DNA of 64,000 nucleotides from Lytechinus variegatus (GCF_018143015.1 NC_054756.1:18621361-18685360), one strand, 5' to 3'; positions 10,300 through 23,540 are shown, numbered from the stretch's first letter. A program made the numbers and translations. The notes: a model not told the origin generated them from the letters alone.

Positions 10300-12690
10300 C
10301 AGGCTTTTTTCGGGAGATGTTTATTCATTTTGGTTTCGTTGGGCGAGTATCAATAGGCACTGCTTGAAGAGGACTTTAAAATGTGAATTAATGTTACTGG
10401 TGTGCTGTCCGGTTATTTTAACTCTTAAATATGTTTAAAAAAATTGAAACCATTATCAGAAAAAAAACCAACATACTAGAATTGTTTATGTTAATTATGG
10501 TTACAACTCAGTATCCTGAAATGACCGTTTATATTCGTAACACAATCGCATGCTATATGATATTTTTGAATTAGAAAACAGATTTCTATAGCTCAGCTCC
10601 AAAATAAGGAAGAGGGGTGATTTGTTATCAATGAGGTTTTAAAATTACATGAAGAATCAATCTGGGAGCATTACTTAAATGCAGGAATAAATTCATCAAT
10701 GAAATACAATCATGTATTAGTCGATTTTAGGGTTACTATGTGTATAAACCAAAAAAGAGTATCTCTTCAAATAAATACTCATTTCCTTCGCACATCGTAT
10801 TTGTTATACATATTGCTACAGTTCAATTTTATTTTTTATGTCATGTACTTCATAGTATGTTATGCTTCTAAGATTTCTATATTTTGGACAAAGTACCTCC
10901 ATTCCCCTGTATAATTCCATTTAAAATGGTGTTAATGTAATAGTTAGCAAGTATATTGAATTTTGATTGGGATTATTTATATTCCCTTTCTTGAATAATT
11001 ATTTGGCTGTCAATGAACAACTTGGTTCAAATTTTGAATGATTGTGAGGTGAATGTTGCACTTGAGTTTACAGGGAAACAAATAAAAATATGTATAATTA
11101 CGGTATATAATACAAGTTAGTCGTAATGAATAGTCATTTTGTCTGGTCTCTATGGCAACGCTACGTCATGTACGTGTTGGAACAAAACTGAAACATGTAA
11201 CAAATAAACATTACATCAATCCCTTCAACGCCTACGCTAATTTTGATTCGGGCAACAATTTGTCTTGTATCGCGATAGAACTTAAATCTTTTTTAGCTAA
11301 AATCTTTTCTCGAGTCAATTTCGAATATTTCAAATGATTTTTTAGGTGAAATAAATGTAGCCGAACAAGTCTGTTGAGAAAATAAGGATACAAGTAACGC
11401 TTTAAGATTATTTGGCTGATGCAAATTTTGATTTGAGACCGATTCATGTCTATGTTTTTAGATCTATTGATGATTAAAATTTTAACGTTGCGTAATAAAA
11501 CAAGGATGCCATTAAACACTAATCGACTATCAATATACAGTTACTATAAGAATTTATGCATTTATATGGCTATTTTCTCGGGCCTTAAATCTTTTATCGA
11601 GTCAATTTTGAAAATATTGAATGATTTTCTTGGATGTATTGATTTTGGCTCAGAGCCTTCTCCCTCTAGTTCAGATACTAATCATGGCATTCTAATATTC
11701 ACCTACCATTCAACAATTTGCTAAATCAACAGCCTAAATCGAATAAGTCTTATTCGCCCCTGCCCTTTCCTTTTCACATTTGATCCACGATATGAGCACA
11801 AGGGGGGCTAGCAAAGTGGAAAAATGTCCCCAAGGTTTTGTGATTGTTTTAAGACATTAGTGGTAGGCGGAGTATAGGGATTTGGGATGTTTTTAATAAC
11901 AGCAGCTCCGAGGCAAAGCTTCAACCGCAGATAGGCGGCCAATCACGCCGGTATAAACACGCAGAACCAGCCTCGTGTACTAATCCCAATTAGAAGATGG
12001 TTTGGAGGTGATGGGGACTGCTCGAAGGAAAACATGAAACCGACAATTTCCTCGGGAGATAACTTGACGAAAAAGTGATTGAATTAGAGGAATGAAGAAG
12101 GTATGGAAAAAATGGGGTAGAAATCAGTCAAAATAGGATCTAAGGATTGGGAATTCTAGAACATGGTTAGAGAGAGGATGTGCTGGCTGCGGAGAGCCGG
12201 GGGCCTTTTGGTGCGATCGTTCGCGCAGTCCGCTCACCGCAAACCAGGCGTGCAAATGGCGCCAATTTGCGGTGGAATCCCACGTCGAATCCTGTACGAT
12301 GACAAGTTACCATTTCAACATGTTTATCTGCCGCGTTCACTTACCATGTCAACATCTGTCTTCTACGAACGCAAGGAAATTGCGATTGTTTCACTTGTTT
12401 CGAATGTTCCTCCTCACCCGATATAAAAACAATTTTCATCAATCTTTTGTAAAATATCAAATCTCATAAATCGATGTTAAACGTTCAATATCACTTCTAA
12501 AAACACATGTACTTAGTAAGACCAACTCTTACAGTAGAATAATTAAATAGACAATCTAACTACTCCAACGCTGTTTTGAAGTCAGAGTTTACAAAACGTT
12601 GTGTCATGTCAAGAATAGTTTCTTTCGTTTTTCCATGTTGACTTTAATTATGCCTATAGCTTTCGACTTCCAGTTAGTTTAAAAGTTGGT
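10300..12690. other. AT-rich intergenic DNA downstream of the bHLH gene
   Basis: No exon is recognised. A more GC-rich, CpG-containing patch at about 11900-12310 stands out but contains no convincing frame; it could be a regulatory element or a decayed repeat. Confidence 0.35.
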
Positions 12691-12704
12691 TCCTTCATAA
12701 GAGT

Positions 12705-12900
12705 GATAATGATGATAATAATCATAATGACGATGATAATAGTTTTGATAATGATGATATTAATAATAATAATAATGTTAATACTAATGTTAATAATAAT
12801 GATAATAATAATAGATCAATAATAATAATGATAATAATAATAATAGCGCCAGATATTTACAACGCGCTTTTCAAATGGCTCAAACCCCTCAAAATTTCAA
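12705..12900 (-). repeat. AAT microsatellite with a SINE-tail remnant
   Basis: A run of ATA/AAT units at 12707-12846 is followed by GCGCCAGATATTTACAACGCGC. The arrangement resembles the reversed 3' tail of the tRNA-derived SINE family in this window. Only the tail is present, which is the usual 5'-truncated retroposition product. Confidence 0.5.
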
Positions 12901-14300
12901 TTAACCTTATACATGCAAAACCATATAGATATCTTAATTGGTTCATAGACTGTTTTGTTTTCGTTTAGAAAGAATGGAAAACATAATTAAAATATTTAGA
13001 ATTAAATGTATTTTTCAATTATTTTATTGCTTTGGTCTCATTATTTTGCTTTTGTGAGAAAGAAACAAAAATGACCAATATCTTAAAAGGTCCTTTTATT
13101 AAATGTGTACACATTCAGATATCGATTATTACCCCCCCCCCTAGATTTATAGTCTAGCAAAAATGTTTTTCCTTTTCAGTTTGAAATTTCGGTATCTATT
13201 AGATGAGGGTCAAATTATAGACTTGCTATTCCATGAGAAAAAACAAAAAGTCTGGAAAGAAACGTACAATTCTTTTAAAAATGGTGCAACCAGTGGTTGC
13301 TGTACAAAAAAAATCGGGGAACATATCGCCCCTACATCCTTGATCACTGTCGGTGTTCAAGAATATTGCTTATTGCTACTAAAAACGCTCTTATGAATAT
13401 AAATAAGACATCTTTTAGTTAGCGTGTTTCCGACAAAATAAAGGCATAAATGTCAAACGCAGCCAATTCTGTTAGATTCCCTCACCAATGATTTTGCATC
13501 TTTATCAATTATCGTTAGGATTTGACACATATTATTCGCCTACACACAGGTTATTTAAAAACAAATGGGGACATTTATATCAAGTTGTCTTTTCAATCTC
13601 ACCCCGGAATACTCATTCACATCCTCACAGTGATCATCCGACATCGCTTTCATCTCTTATTCTTTGTTTTTATGATACTAATAGCATGACAGATGTTAAG
13701 GAAAGTGATGCCAAGGTCAGCCAGGGCGCCACAGACTACCCTACCCCCGAAGATACGGCATGATACACAGAAAGTTTCTTTATCCACCGCGAACACGCTG
13801 GTTAAATCCCCTATTCGTCATTTGTTTTGGCGTTGCATATTTTGTGTGTATAATGCGTCGGTTATTTGAACATATTAGGAAGCGCACTGATGATTTTTAT
13901 TTCATGGGGAGACAGCGAGCAGTGGACATGGTGGAGAGCTTTTTTTTGTTGTCCTGTGAACTCCTGTTTAACAGTTTTACGATCTTGTAATGCAAGTAAG
14001 ATCAAATGTATAATTTGCGTGTTACAGATTCCAACAAAATTTAATATTCCACCTGATTCTTTCTTGTTTTGTAAACTTCATAATCATAAAATCACATTGT
14101 GCATGCTGATGTCTTATTGTTCATTATTGCGATGAAGCTTTGATAGAATATAACGCTGTATCGGATCTGCGTAGAAGAAAGATCTAATTATGCAAAAGAA
14201 AATAACACAACGATCGGTATTAGACATCACAGAGTAATTTTAGATAATAAATGGGAAAGAGAGAGAGGGGTAGACAGGGAGAGAGGAGGGGAGAGATAAC
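12900..14300. other. AT-rich intergenic DNA
   Basis: Several short open frames are present (13488-13763, 13760-13990), but none has a recognisable domain, splice context or codon pattern that I trust. Confidence 0.35.
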
Positions 14301-14308
14301 GTGACGAA

Positions 14309-14413
14309 GAAGAAGAAGAAGAAAAAGAAGAAGAAGAAAAAGAAGAAGAAGAAGAAAAAGAAGAAGAAAAAAAGAAGAAGAAGAAGGAGGAGGAGAAGAA
14401 GAAGAAGAAAAAG
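14309..14413. repeat. GAA microsatellite
   Basis: About 105 bp of GAA/AAG units with a few GAG. The apparent poly-Lys and poly-Phe frames are repeat artefacts. Confidence 0.95.
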
Positions 14414-14469
14414 ACAAGTCGATAGAGGGTGGATAGATAAAGTGTCAAACAGTGTGAGCACAGTGTGTT

Positions 14470-14765
14470 CACATAGTGGACTATGACTGTGAAAATATTA
14501 TTCACACTGTTAAAATGTTCAAATTCAACAGTGTGAAGATATGTTCACACTGTGGACACCTCGATAATGTGATTGTTCACATGGTCGACTATGTGGATAC
14601 GTAATTTACAGTGTTGAAATGCTCAAATTTAACAGTGTGAAGATTGTTCACACTGTGGAAACCTCGATAGTGTGACTGTTCACATGGTCGACTATGTGGA
14701 TACGTAATTCACACTGCTGAAATGCTCAAATCCAACAGTTTGAAGGTGATTTCACAGTGTGTTTC
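14470..14765. repeat. Tandem repeat of about 103 bp built from TTCACACTGT palindromes
   Basis: Three tandem copies have equivalent points at 14512, 14616 and 14719. Each contains AACAGTGTGAAGAT, GTTCACACTGTGGA, CCTCGATA and CATGGTCGACTATGTGGATA. TTCACACTGT and ACAGTGTGAA are reverse complements, so every unit can form hairpins. The flank has CACAGTGTGTTCACATAGTG of the same type. Confidence 0.8.
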
Positions 14766-14827
14766 ACACTGTGGCACCACACTCCGGGACACCATGTGCT
14801 TTCCAGTAGCGCGCGTATTTCCACTGC

Positions 14828-15041
14828 GTCAAATTAGACTCTGAATGGCGTCGGCTGGGAGCAAATTACATTCTGAATTGAAGTGACAGAGATTTTGAAT
14901 CAATTTTACCCATAATGGTGTGGCATCAGCCAAGATTCACTCAATACTGAGTCAAAATTACACGGACTCGAAAACGAGTAATTTTATTTGACTCGGAACA
15001 GAGTTCACTCCCAGCTTACGCAACACCGAGTTAAATTTGAC
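14828..15041. mobile_element. Diverged fold-back MITE
   Basis: GTCAAATTAGACTCTG and GGCTGGGAG near the left end pair with GAGTTCACTCCCAGC and GAGTTAAATTTGAC at the right end. The repeat is imperfect and the interior is non-coding. Confidence 0.55.
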
Positions 15042-16069
15042 ATTGTAGGGAAGAAAGAAGTGTGGGATGATGGCAAAATGAATTACAGTGAGAGTTACAA
15101 AGAGGGTTAAGTAAAATGCAAGGAGTTGATACAAATATGATACACGGAAAGCTGAGAGTTGTTTAATATCTAACTATGATTGGACGAGCTAAACTTCATC
15201 ATGTTTATCGTGTTAAGGACACAATTTCTCTTCTCTTTCTTGTGTGTGTGGGTGTGTGTGTGTGAGGGTACCATGAATATTTACATGTTCATGGTGCTTT
15301 TTACACCATAGGAATTTGTCATGCCATAGTTTCATGCTTTTAAACGGATGAAATCGTGGCATTTATTCTGCTGAAGGCATGGCAATTCTTAATGTTAGAC
15401 ATGGTGTATAAATTATGATATGGGCTACCTCAAACAGGATCATGCACTGTTAAAAACCCCTGATTTTATAGAAAAAAAAGGGAAGAATTTGCAAAAATCA
15501 ATAACACTATCATTCTGCAAATTCATAAAACAGGAATTTTGCCGCAATTTAACAGAACAGGTCTGTTTAAAAAGGGGAAAAAGATGTTTTATTTAAGGAA
15601 ATTTGTAAGATTCCATACACCAAATACCAATTTCCTGTAAGATTGCGCAATCTGGTAAGATTACAAGTAATCTCGAGAATTGCTGCAGGAACTCCTTTTA
15701 TTTTAAGGATGATTTTTCTAACAGAGTGCGTTTCAAAAGACACAAAAGGGGAAATGACTAATTCAAAAGCAGTAATAACAAAAGAAAGGTTTTGGTCGAG
15801 TTTCTCGTCATATACTCTCCATCTCTTCTCTTAATCACACATCGAGACGCATACGTACAAACTTTACATTTTCCAGATTGCTTGTTCCGATTTAAGAAAA
15901 AAAATATACAAATTTATCATGTTGATATTGAGAGGATGTCTTGTATAGAAAATATCAGAAAAAACAATGACATCAGTATTTGTATAAACTAACACACATT
16001 TACCCACTATTTCAATTACTTATATATCATGTATATTTTCTTTTCTTTTTAGCTCTTCTTCGTCTTATT

Positions 16070-16275
16070 GTTCTTATTTGTCCTCTGTCTTCTTTCTTTA
16101 TTTTTCTTCTTTCTTTCTTTTTTCTTCTTTCTTTCTTTCTTTCTTTTTTTTTTTTCTTTCTTTCTCATGGCATTCACAAGATGATCCGTCAATCAGTATA
16201 ATCTTCATCTTCTTCTTCTTCTCCTCTTCTTCCTCCTCCTTCTCCTCCTCGCCATCCTTTTCCCTTTCTTATTCT
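16070..16275. repeat. TTC/TTTC pyrimidine tract
   Basis: A low-complexity pyrimidine run, interrupted by a short unique piece at about 16165-16210. The Phe/Ser-rich frames are artefacts. Confidence 0.85.
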
Positions 16276-16667
16276 TCTTGATTCATTATAGTATTATTTC
16301 ACTAACTCTTCTTACATTTCTTTCTTACTCTCTCTTTCCCTATCTCCCCCACCCGATGCATCCAACCCCAATATATTGTCATCTCTCCAAGCATTACGAT
16401 GATGGAGAGATATTGACACGAGCTCCTGTACAAACCCATGCCAATGACTCCACAAGATGAAGGGGATAAGCCCCATCATTATCACCACTGCGCCTGGACA
16501 CACTCGAGCCTTAGACAAGTTTACTTAAGTTAATACAGGCTACCGATGACAGATGTGCCCTTAAAACACCCAGCCACCACCGACCCACATTCGCGGGTAT
16601 GCACTGCGTAGGGATTCCTGGCGCCACGACCATTGGCAGTGTGTTAACGCTTTCATTCAACTCCTTA

Positions 16668-16893
16668 CACTCTAGAAACACAGAGTAAAAGTTTATCCAA
16701 TATTGGTTAGAAAGGGAACATGCATATTTGCTGCTGGGATTTTTTTAAAACCCCATAGTGGGTTAAATGCATGTTTTAAGGGTAAATTTCAACGCAACAT
16801 TGCATAAAATTTACAAAAGTATTCGGTATCTTTTTACCCAACTAACATACATGTTCCCATTTTACCCCTTATTGGGTAAATCTTTTTTGAGTG
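16668..16893. mobile_element. Fold-back MITE
   Basis: The left end CACTCTAGAAACACAGAG..., continuing to AAAGGGAACATGCAT, pairs with ATACATGTTCCC...TTGGGTAAATCTTTTTTGAGTG at the right end. It is about 226 bp with no coding capacity. Confidence 0.7.
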
Positions 16894-17010
16894 TATACAA
16901 TATGAACCAGGTTAGCAACCATATGAACACCTACATCATGTATGAAGAATCAGGTTATATCCAAAGTTTAATTTGCTCTTATGATGTGAATAGTTAAATT
17001 ATGAATTAGA

Positions 17011-17012
<2 letters not shown>

Positions 17013-17064
<52 letters not shown>
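17013..17064. repeat. AT dinucleotide microsatellite
   Basis: About 26 AT units that directly abut the truncated SINE that follows. Confidence 0.95.
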
Positions 17065-17068
<4 letters not shown>

Positions 17069-17260
17069 CCACAATGTGCTGCACTCAACCCAGGTGAGGT
17101 AAATGGGTGCCTGGCAGGAATTTATTCCTTGAAACGCAGCGCGCGTAACAGCTGCATTGCTTAAGCCAGGGTAATTATGCTGCATATACTGTAGCGCGCT
17201 TAAAGACTTCTGACAAAGTAAGTATTAAGCGCTATATAAGCAAGTATAATTATTATATCA
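17065..17260 (+). mobile_element. 5'-truncated tRNA-derived SINE
   Basis: It starts inside the SINE body (AATCCACAATGTGCTGCACTC, CCCAGGTGAGGTAAATGG). It ends with the family tail TTAAGCGCTATATAAGC and AT-rich repeats. The tRNA-like head is missing, as is typical of incomplete reverse transcription. Confidence 0.8.
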
Positions 17261-17428
17261 TAATTATCCCCTGTTATCGCTGATAAAAATATTGCTTCCT
17301 CCTAAATTATGTACAAAATTTTTCAACAGTGCCTGTAGTATCCTTTATCAATGTGTCATGTAGGTCTATACAAAAATTGTTGCTTCACGCGTGGGGTGAT
17401 GCAATGTTTTAAAAAATTCAACTTGCAA

Positions 17429-17525
17429 ATCTTTAAAATGCCGCAACACTGAGGTTTATATGATACAGTGGGGGGGGGGGGGGTCTTTAAGGGCACGACA
17501 CCACAAAAATAATCATGACAAAGAC
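17429..17525 (+). repeat. Direct repeat, copy 1
   Basis: AAATCTTTAAAATGCCGCAA through GGGCACGACACCACAAAAAT and AATCATGACAAAGACA recurs at 18651-18745 with about 90% identity. A G-run of different length lies in the middle of both copies. The nature of the repeat is unknown. Confidence 0.75.
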
Positions 17526-18159
17526 AGTCTTTGAGATTTGATGCACCCTTAACAAAAATGAAGGTGTTTTATTTAAAGGATGTAGGCCTATGTTTGATCT
17601 TTGTTGCTTTTTCACAAAACCTAAATAGGCCTATTCCTTAAGAAGGATAGTTTTGTGTATCAAAGTAGATTTGTTTTCGTAAAGGCTACACATTATGCAA
17701 AGAGGAAATGAAGAGAGAGAGAGAGGGAGGGGGGGGGGTCTCTGAAAAACTCTACACGCTGAATCAATCTTGGGAGGATGATGTTAACAAATATTTCCTT
17801 ACAATCTAGATTTCGATATTGCACATTTTTTTATACTTATAATAATTATAAAGATGTTACTTAAGAACTATAACCATTTCGTAGCTTATCGGATATCATT
17901 AGTGTAAGGGAGAAAATTAATTATTGCAATTGGTGACTCTAGTTGTACGAATGTGCGGAATTGCAACTTTTGCGTGCCAAGGTTTAAATAAGTAAAGTAA
18001 GGGGGGGGTAAATCACTGTTGTATTGCCGTGCGAAGTAATATGATTGATCATGTGACTGATATGGCGCACAGCTCAAACAAATCCTATTTTGTTTCCAAT
18101 CAGTATTCCTTTCTTCGTAAATATCACGGAGATGATAATGAATGGATGTGTCTCTCTCT

Positions 18160-18350
18160 ATATCTCCCGATTCTATATAAACAAGGCTTGATGACTACTT
18201 AGAGCAAATTAGCGCCATGTCCTTTCGGAATTAGTCGCGATCGGCTTACTTCGACAAATTCGTGATCGATTGGGATGTAGTCTGTGTATTCAGGCACGGC
18301 CGCTACTTTGCTGTACGGAGAGATACTATTTGATGACTTGACAGATAATT
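18160..18350 (+). promoter_or_regulatory. Possible TATA-containing promoter
   Basis: TCTATATAAAC at about 18172-18182 sits in front of a CpG-containing, more GC-rich segment (about 18200-18320) that stands out from the AT-rich surroundings. No downstream coding exon could be assigned, so this is only a compositional candidate. Confidence 0.2.
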
Positions 18351-18472
18351 GTAAGAATATTTTTCCAGTGAATGATCTTTTTTAACTCAGTTCATATGAA
18401 CTGACTCATTCATGTATATTACTTTTGGTAGAATTATATTGCTAAATTGCATTACCACACAGTGACATCAGG

Positions 18473-18616
18473 GGAGCGTTTCATCAACATTTTTGTCCGA
18501 CAAGTTGTCAGATCTGACAACTTTCCCTGATTCTCATTGGCTGACAGGTACTGTTACTATGGTAATTGTCGGATAAAACAAGACTTGTCGGATAAAATCC
18601 TTTCATGAAACGCTCC
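18473..18616. mobile_element. Fold-back MITE
   Basis: GGAGCGTTTCATCAACATTT...GTCCGACAAGTTG at the left pairs with GACTTGTCGGATAAAATCC...TTTCATGAAACGCTCC at the right. It is 144 bp with a short unique centre containing CTCATTGGCTGACAG. Confidence 0.8.
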
Positions 18617-18650
18617 TCTGGGGACAATATGGTTTTAAAAATTTATCTTT

Positions 18651-18745
18651 TAAATCTTTAAAATGCCACAACACTGACGTTTATATGATAGGGGAGGGGG
18701 GTCTTGAAGGGCACGACACCACAAAAATAATCATGACAAAGACAA
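18651..18745 (+). repeat. Direct repeat, copy 2
   Basis: This is the second copy of the segment at 17429-17525. The two copies lie 1.2 kb apart in the same orientation. Confidence 0.75.
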
Positions 18746-18899
18746 TAAAGGGTGGTGGGGACAGGATGAATTCTAATGAAAGTTTTTCCAAATGGAATGT
18801 CCAAAAACTATCGACAAATTTCAAATCTGACGTATTTGTATAGAAGCATAAATATATAGGAAAATCGTCAAAAGAAGAGACATAAATAATAATTTTCAT

Positions 18900-20200
18900 G
18901 CCTTGGGCGTATTTACCTTCATGCTCATTTATACCAGTACTGACACCGCTATGTTGTTTACATTGCCATTGCTCTTGTATTTATGTCATTGTGAAATATA
19001 AGTTGGCTTCGTTTGAATGCTTTCCTGATCATTTTTCCTCCCCCTCGTTCGAAGACATCTGCTCGAGGGTATGAAATAAGACTATTTCTGTCAGACGATG
19101 ACAAAATACGTCACGTCATTTCACATCCGACCCGATCAATCTCGCATAGCTTGTGTGTCAACTAATTTCATTATTCCGGAAAAGCTACGGTAAATAATTT
19201 TTTGGAAAAAGGGGATTTCTTTTTTTGATGGGGAGGCGGGAAAATTGAGTCAATGATAACAACCCCTTCTTGCAATGTTTGTTGTTGGAGATTTGCTCGG
19301 ATTTCCACCATGACGGCGTGATCTGCCGAGGACGACGGCGCAAGTGTCAAAACGCTCTCCGTCAGCACCGCGAGCGATGATGTCAGATTTGATGTATAGT
19401 CTGAATCCACAGCTCAGAAGACCCACAATTCTATCATTAATCGGACAGTGAACATTCTTAGAAACATTTTAAGTAACAGCATATTTGCAAGATGACCGAA
19501 ACCGATATTTTTTTTTTTTAAATGGGGCTTAAAAGATTTGAAATCCTTAAAATGTTAATGTATTTTGGAAATATCGCCGATAACTTTATTAGGGCTGATA
19601 TAGCGGTATGAAAAAAAAATCAAAATGACTTTATATATGAGGACCAAGCATCAAGTAAAATGATATAAAAGATGTTTTCTGTGTTACTATTTTAAGAAAG
19701 CTGGATAGTGCTAAAGACAAAGAAAGGTGGGAGTGACTTTTATATCTCACAGTGTCTCATAAGGTGTTTTCGTCATTACGATGCAGAACACTCTCAATAA
19801 GATAGGAAATGTATTGTCAAATACCCTGTATGAAGAGCAGACACGAAGTCTTTCTCGAAATGTTAAAATTAAAACAGTAAGTTTGCCCTGGACTAGGGAT
19901 AATCGAAAAATTTTCAACTATTCGTCAGTTCCGATACTTAGGACGAAACTGCTGCTCCGGTTTTACCAACTTTCGACAAAGATCTCCCAGCTATTCATTG
20001 TTTTGACAGGCATTTTAATACATTTATTGTTTCTTTAAATCACTCTGCATGACGATGCGAAGACTCTATTCACCTTATAGAAACATTGTCAATAAGATCT
20101 CTGCCTATATCGCATAAGGCAAGCAATATGGAGGTTCAGGTAATTATTTATAGTTTGATTTTCGTAAAAATTATACCGAAACGCTAATTATGATTTGTCT
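18900..20200. other. Intergenic DNA with one CpG-rich patch
   Basis: A patch at about 19270-19405 is CpG-rich and open on the minus strand, with codon choice that looks less random than its surroundings, but it has no ATG and no clear splice sites. It could be a decayed exon or a transposon piece. The rest is featureless. Confidence 0.3.
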
Positions 20201-20720
20201 TACACTCTGAAAAAAAGGTGCTGATCAGAATCTTTCTTTGTCCGTATTTTGGAACCTTTTTCATGGCCCTGGGAAGCGGAGGTGTGCTGCATGACTAGGA
20301 AGCACCCCCTGGTATGGGGTATGACAAAAGTAACACCCCCTTTTTTTGCTTGTCAAATTATTCGGGATCGAAACCACCTACATTTTGTAGTGAAACCCCC
20401 ATTTTTGCTTGTCAAATATCCAGGTCAATACTTCAGCACCCCAGTAATAAAAAACCGTTTAAGGTCCTTCAAAGAAGAGAAATGGGCTCTGAACAATCAT
20501 TTTGATTTTTGTTTTCATTCTACAAGAAACCCTTTATTTTATACAACTTATGGGCCCTGTAAAAATCTTGGTTTCACACCATCAACAAACACATAAAGAA
20601 CCTTAAAATGTTTATTGGAGAACCAAAAAAAAAAACCCAAAACGGTTCCCATGGACGATTTGGGGGTTTGGAAACCTTTATGATTCTTTGAGGAGGTTCA
20701 GAATACTGGGCGAAGAAAAA
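20201..20720. repeat. Probable decayed repeat with short internal duplications
   Basis: TTTTTGCTTGTCAAAT occurs twice (about 20341 and 20402). Flanking words such as GGAACCTTTTT and AAAGAACCTT recur in both orientations. The pattern suggests an old dispersed element, but I cannot define its ends. Confidence 0.35.
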
Positions 20721-23540
20721 TTCTACAATTTCTAAGAGCATGAAGAGGGTACTTTTGATGAAAGTAGAAAAGGGAAAAGGATAAAAGATATTTCTGCAAT
20801 TGGAAGCTCAACTTTCATCTTCGGTATTCACATCATGATAACGAACATTTAGAGAACCTTCCAAATATTTTCCATATTAAGCCACATCAGGCTCTTTCCA
20901 AGAATTCTGCAAACAAATATATTCGTTGCAAGCAATTTAAAACCAGTGAAAATATCATTTAAAATTATAAACTAATGAAAGTTAATCCTGTTATGTGGAA
21001 AACACGATATACACCCATGGCACAGAAATGTACTAATTCTGTGATTCGAAAATGTCAATGTTATATCCCAGATATAGGAGAAATAGGATTGATCTTTCTT
21101 TTAAAACAGTTACAGAGCCTGAATAGTCTCGTGACCGATTTCACTTGGGCCCGTGTATAACAATTTAGATGCTCTCTCTGGTCAGCTCTATGCTTTGGTG
21201 TATAGATGATAGATGGGAGCACTAGGGGGCCAGCCCCCCCCCCCCAAAAAAAAAAAAAAATCACGACCAAGGAAAAAGAAAAAAAAATCAAATTTAGATA
21301 ATATAGAATTTTTTCTTTTTCATCCTCTTATATCCGTAGATGATAAGCGAATTCTTCAGTTCATTTCTTATATATACTTGCTTACGAGCCCTTCCTGTGT
21401 TCAGTCATGAACCGATCATCTTCGGTGGTATTACGTATGGTCGGCACGCGCCTCTGATAATGGGCGGTTCGACTATAAGTCTGTGGGGGCACATCTCTTT
21501 TGAATGAAAGAAACACAAGTGCGTGTATTTCAATACCCCTCCACCATCATCGGATCACGCAGACAGGCATCGTTCTTACACCAATTTAACAGCGCTTTAA
21601 TCGGGGAACTACACTCAAACCAAACGACGTACACACAGGAAATAATATCATAATTATGACAATACCACAATATTGACTAAGCAGAAGCGCCGTGTATTAT
21701 TGTCAAACGCATAATGCGCTCACAAATTCCATGGGGGAAACAAATCACTAGTTTTGGTAGAGGAACGCCTAAAGGTCCCGACGACCGTCGTCTTTTGGAA
21801 AGGTTAAAGTGGTGTGTAATTGCGTTAGACTCGCTGGAATAAATTCGGCCCATTATCGGGCTACTTTCCAGTGCAAATTACCATCATATCGTTTAGATGC
21901 ACCTCGTGTGGCTTACAGAAATCAGAAGCTTCAACAGCCTGCGCTAATGGGAAAAGACAAACAGGAGAAGTGCCCCTATTCAGTTTGTTTCAGACCATGG
22001 GCTAATCCGAGATGAATAGGTAGTCAACGATATTTTAGCTTCATATTTATCTGTTTGCTAAAGTATATATGACTAGCACCATTTTTTAAATGAGGATTTG
22101 TATATTTTATTTAAATATTTACAACCTCTTAGACGAGGCCAGCTTTCACTGAATTACTGTTCCATGGAAAATGTACAAGTTGAGGAATTAAATCATTCTC
22201 TTTTTTTTCCAGAGGAGTAGGCATATGATTTTCTCTGAAGATAATGATTGTTCCTTCATTTCTCCTAATGAATTATTTTAAACAACTCATTTCATTTGAA
22301 TACTCCAAAAGCACCACAACAAAAGACTACAAATTACCTGTTTATCGCCACCCCCCCCCCCCCGTACACAAAATTACATTTAAAAAAAAATCACACAAAA
22401 ATTGTTCAGAGTCTCCCATTGCGTTTTTCGGACTTTTCTTTTTTTGTTTGTTAGATGAATTTTTCCAGTATTCAAGCTTGATGCCCTTTCAAGTGTTTTT
22501 AAGATCCCAAACATCTTTGATGAGATCTTATAGCATGATTTCTTCTTTCGATATCAGGTCCAAAATCATATAATGTCATAACATAAAGTAAGACAAAAAT
22601 CAAATAAATTTGTATTTCAGATATTCCAATTACAGAAATTAGAGTCTCCATCAAAACAAAAACATGCACAATTTATACAAAGAGGAAACATGTCACATTG
22701 AATGTATCAAATATATTTTATTCATTCGGCACGCATAATTTCAGCTCCAATTCCCTCACACATTGAATAAGCAAAATTTGTAAGAAATAAACATATTTCA
22801 ATAAAACTCAATAATATGACAGCAAATAATAATAATAAAGTTTGATCGGGATCTCATTTTGTGGCATATTTAATAGTTCCGACTGAATAAATGATTTAAT
22901 TGCTCTTCTTTTATACAAGTTTATGAATTTTGATTGCTACTCAGTAGTACAAATTAAATGATGATAAATATCATCACCACTAAAAGCAAGAAACGATTCA
23001 AAGTAATCATTTCAACTATAATAGTTGAAATGGATCACAGCATACTAATAATGATAGTAATTCATAAAATATAAACAAGTAAAAAAAGTACTCATGATAT
23101 ATTATATGCTTATATAAAAATGGTACAATAATATACCTTGTATACTGCAAATTGCTTCCCTTTGATTCAATCTTTGGAAGACCATTTGCTGTTTAATACA
23201 GCTTGAATTTTGCTTATGTAAATGCATGATTATGTTTGATTTGTATCGTGTAGCGAAATAATGAAGAAATGAATGATCTTTGACTTTTAAGTTCATAAAG
23301 TTCTGAGAAATACTTGCAATAAAAGATCCGTGTAATGGGTTTTCAATACGAGGATAGTTCATCTCGTCAAAGTAAAGACAATAGGGGAAGGGGATAGCAT
23401 CTAAACTAAGTCAATGTGCCACCTTCTGGATCAATAGTCTTGACATATATACACTTTTAAAGCAAGTCATGTGAAGTTTAGCAATAAGTACAGCACAACC
23501 TACAAATAAAAGATTGGAAGTGTAAATGGTAAAGAGTGAC
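20720..23540. other. AT-rich intergenic DNA with homopolymer runs
   Basis: Homopolymer C/A runs at about 21234-21260 and 22350-22365 and many A/T runs. No gene is recognised. Part of this region could be distal 3' UTR of the minus-strand EGF gene if its transcript reads past the DIRS element, but nothing in the sequence proves that. Confidence 0.3.

Noticed and set aside
13488..13990. Two consecutive + strand frames overlapping at ATGA
   Set aside because: The overlap looks operon-like but this is a eukaryotic locus. Neither peptide has recognisable features.
14227..14505. Overlapping poly-Phe/Ser and poly-Lys reading frames
   Set aside because: They are translations of a GAA microsatellite on both strands, with no start context, splice sites or complexity.
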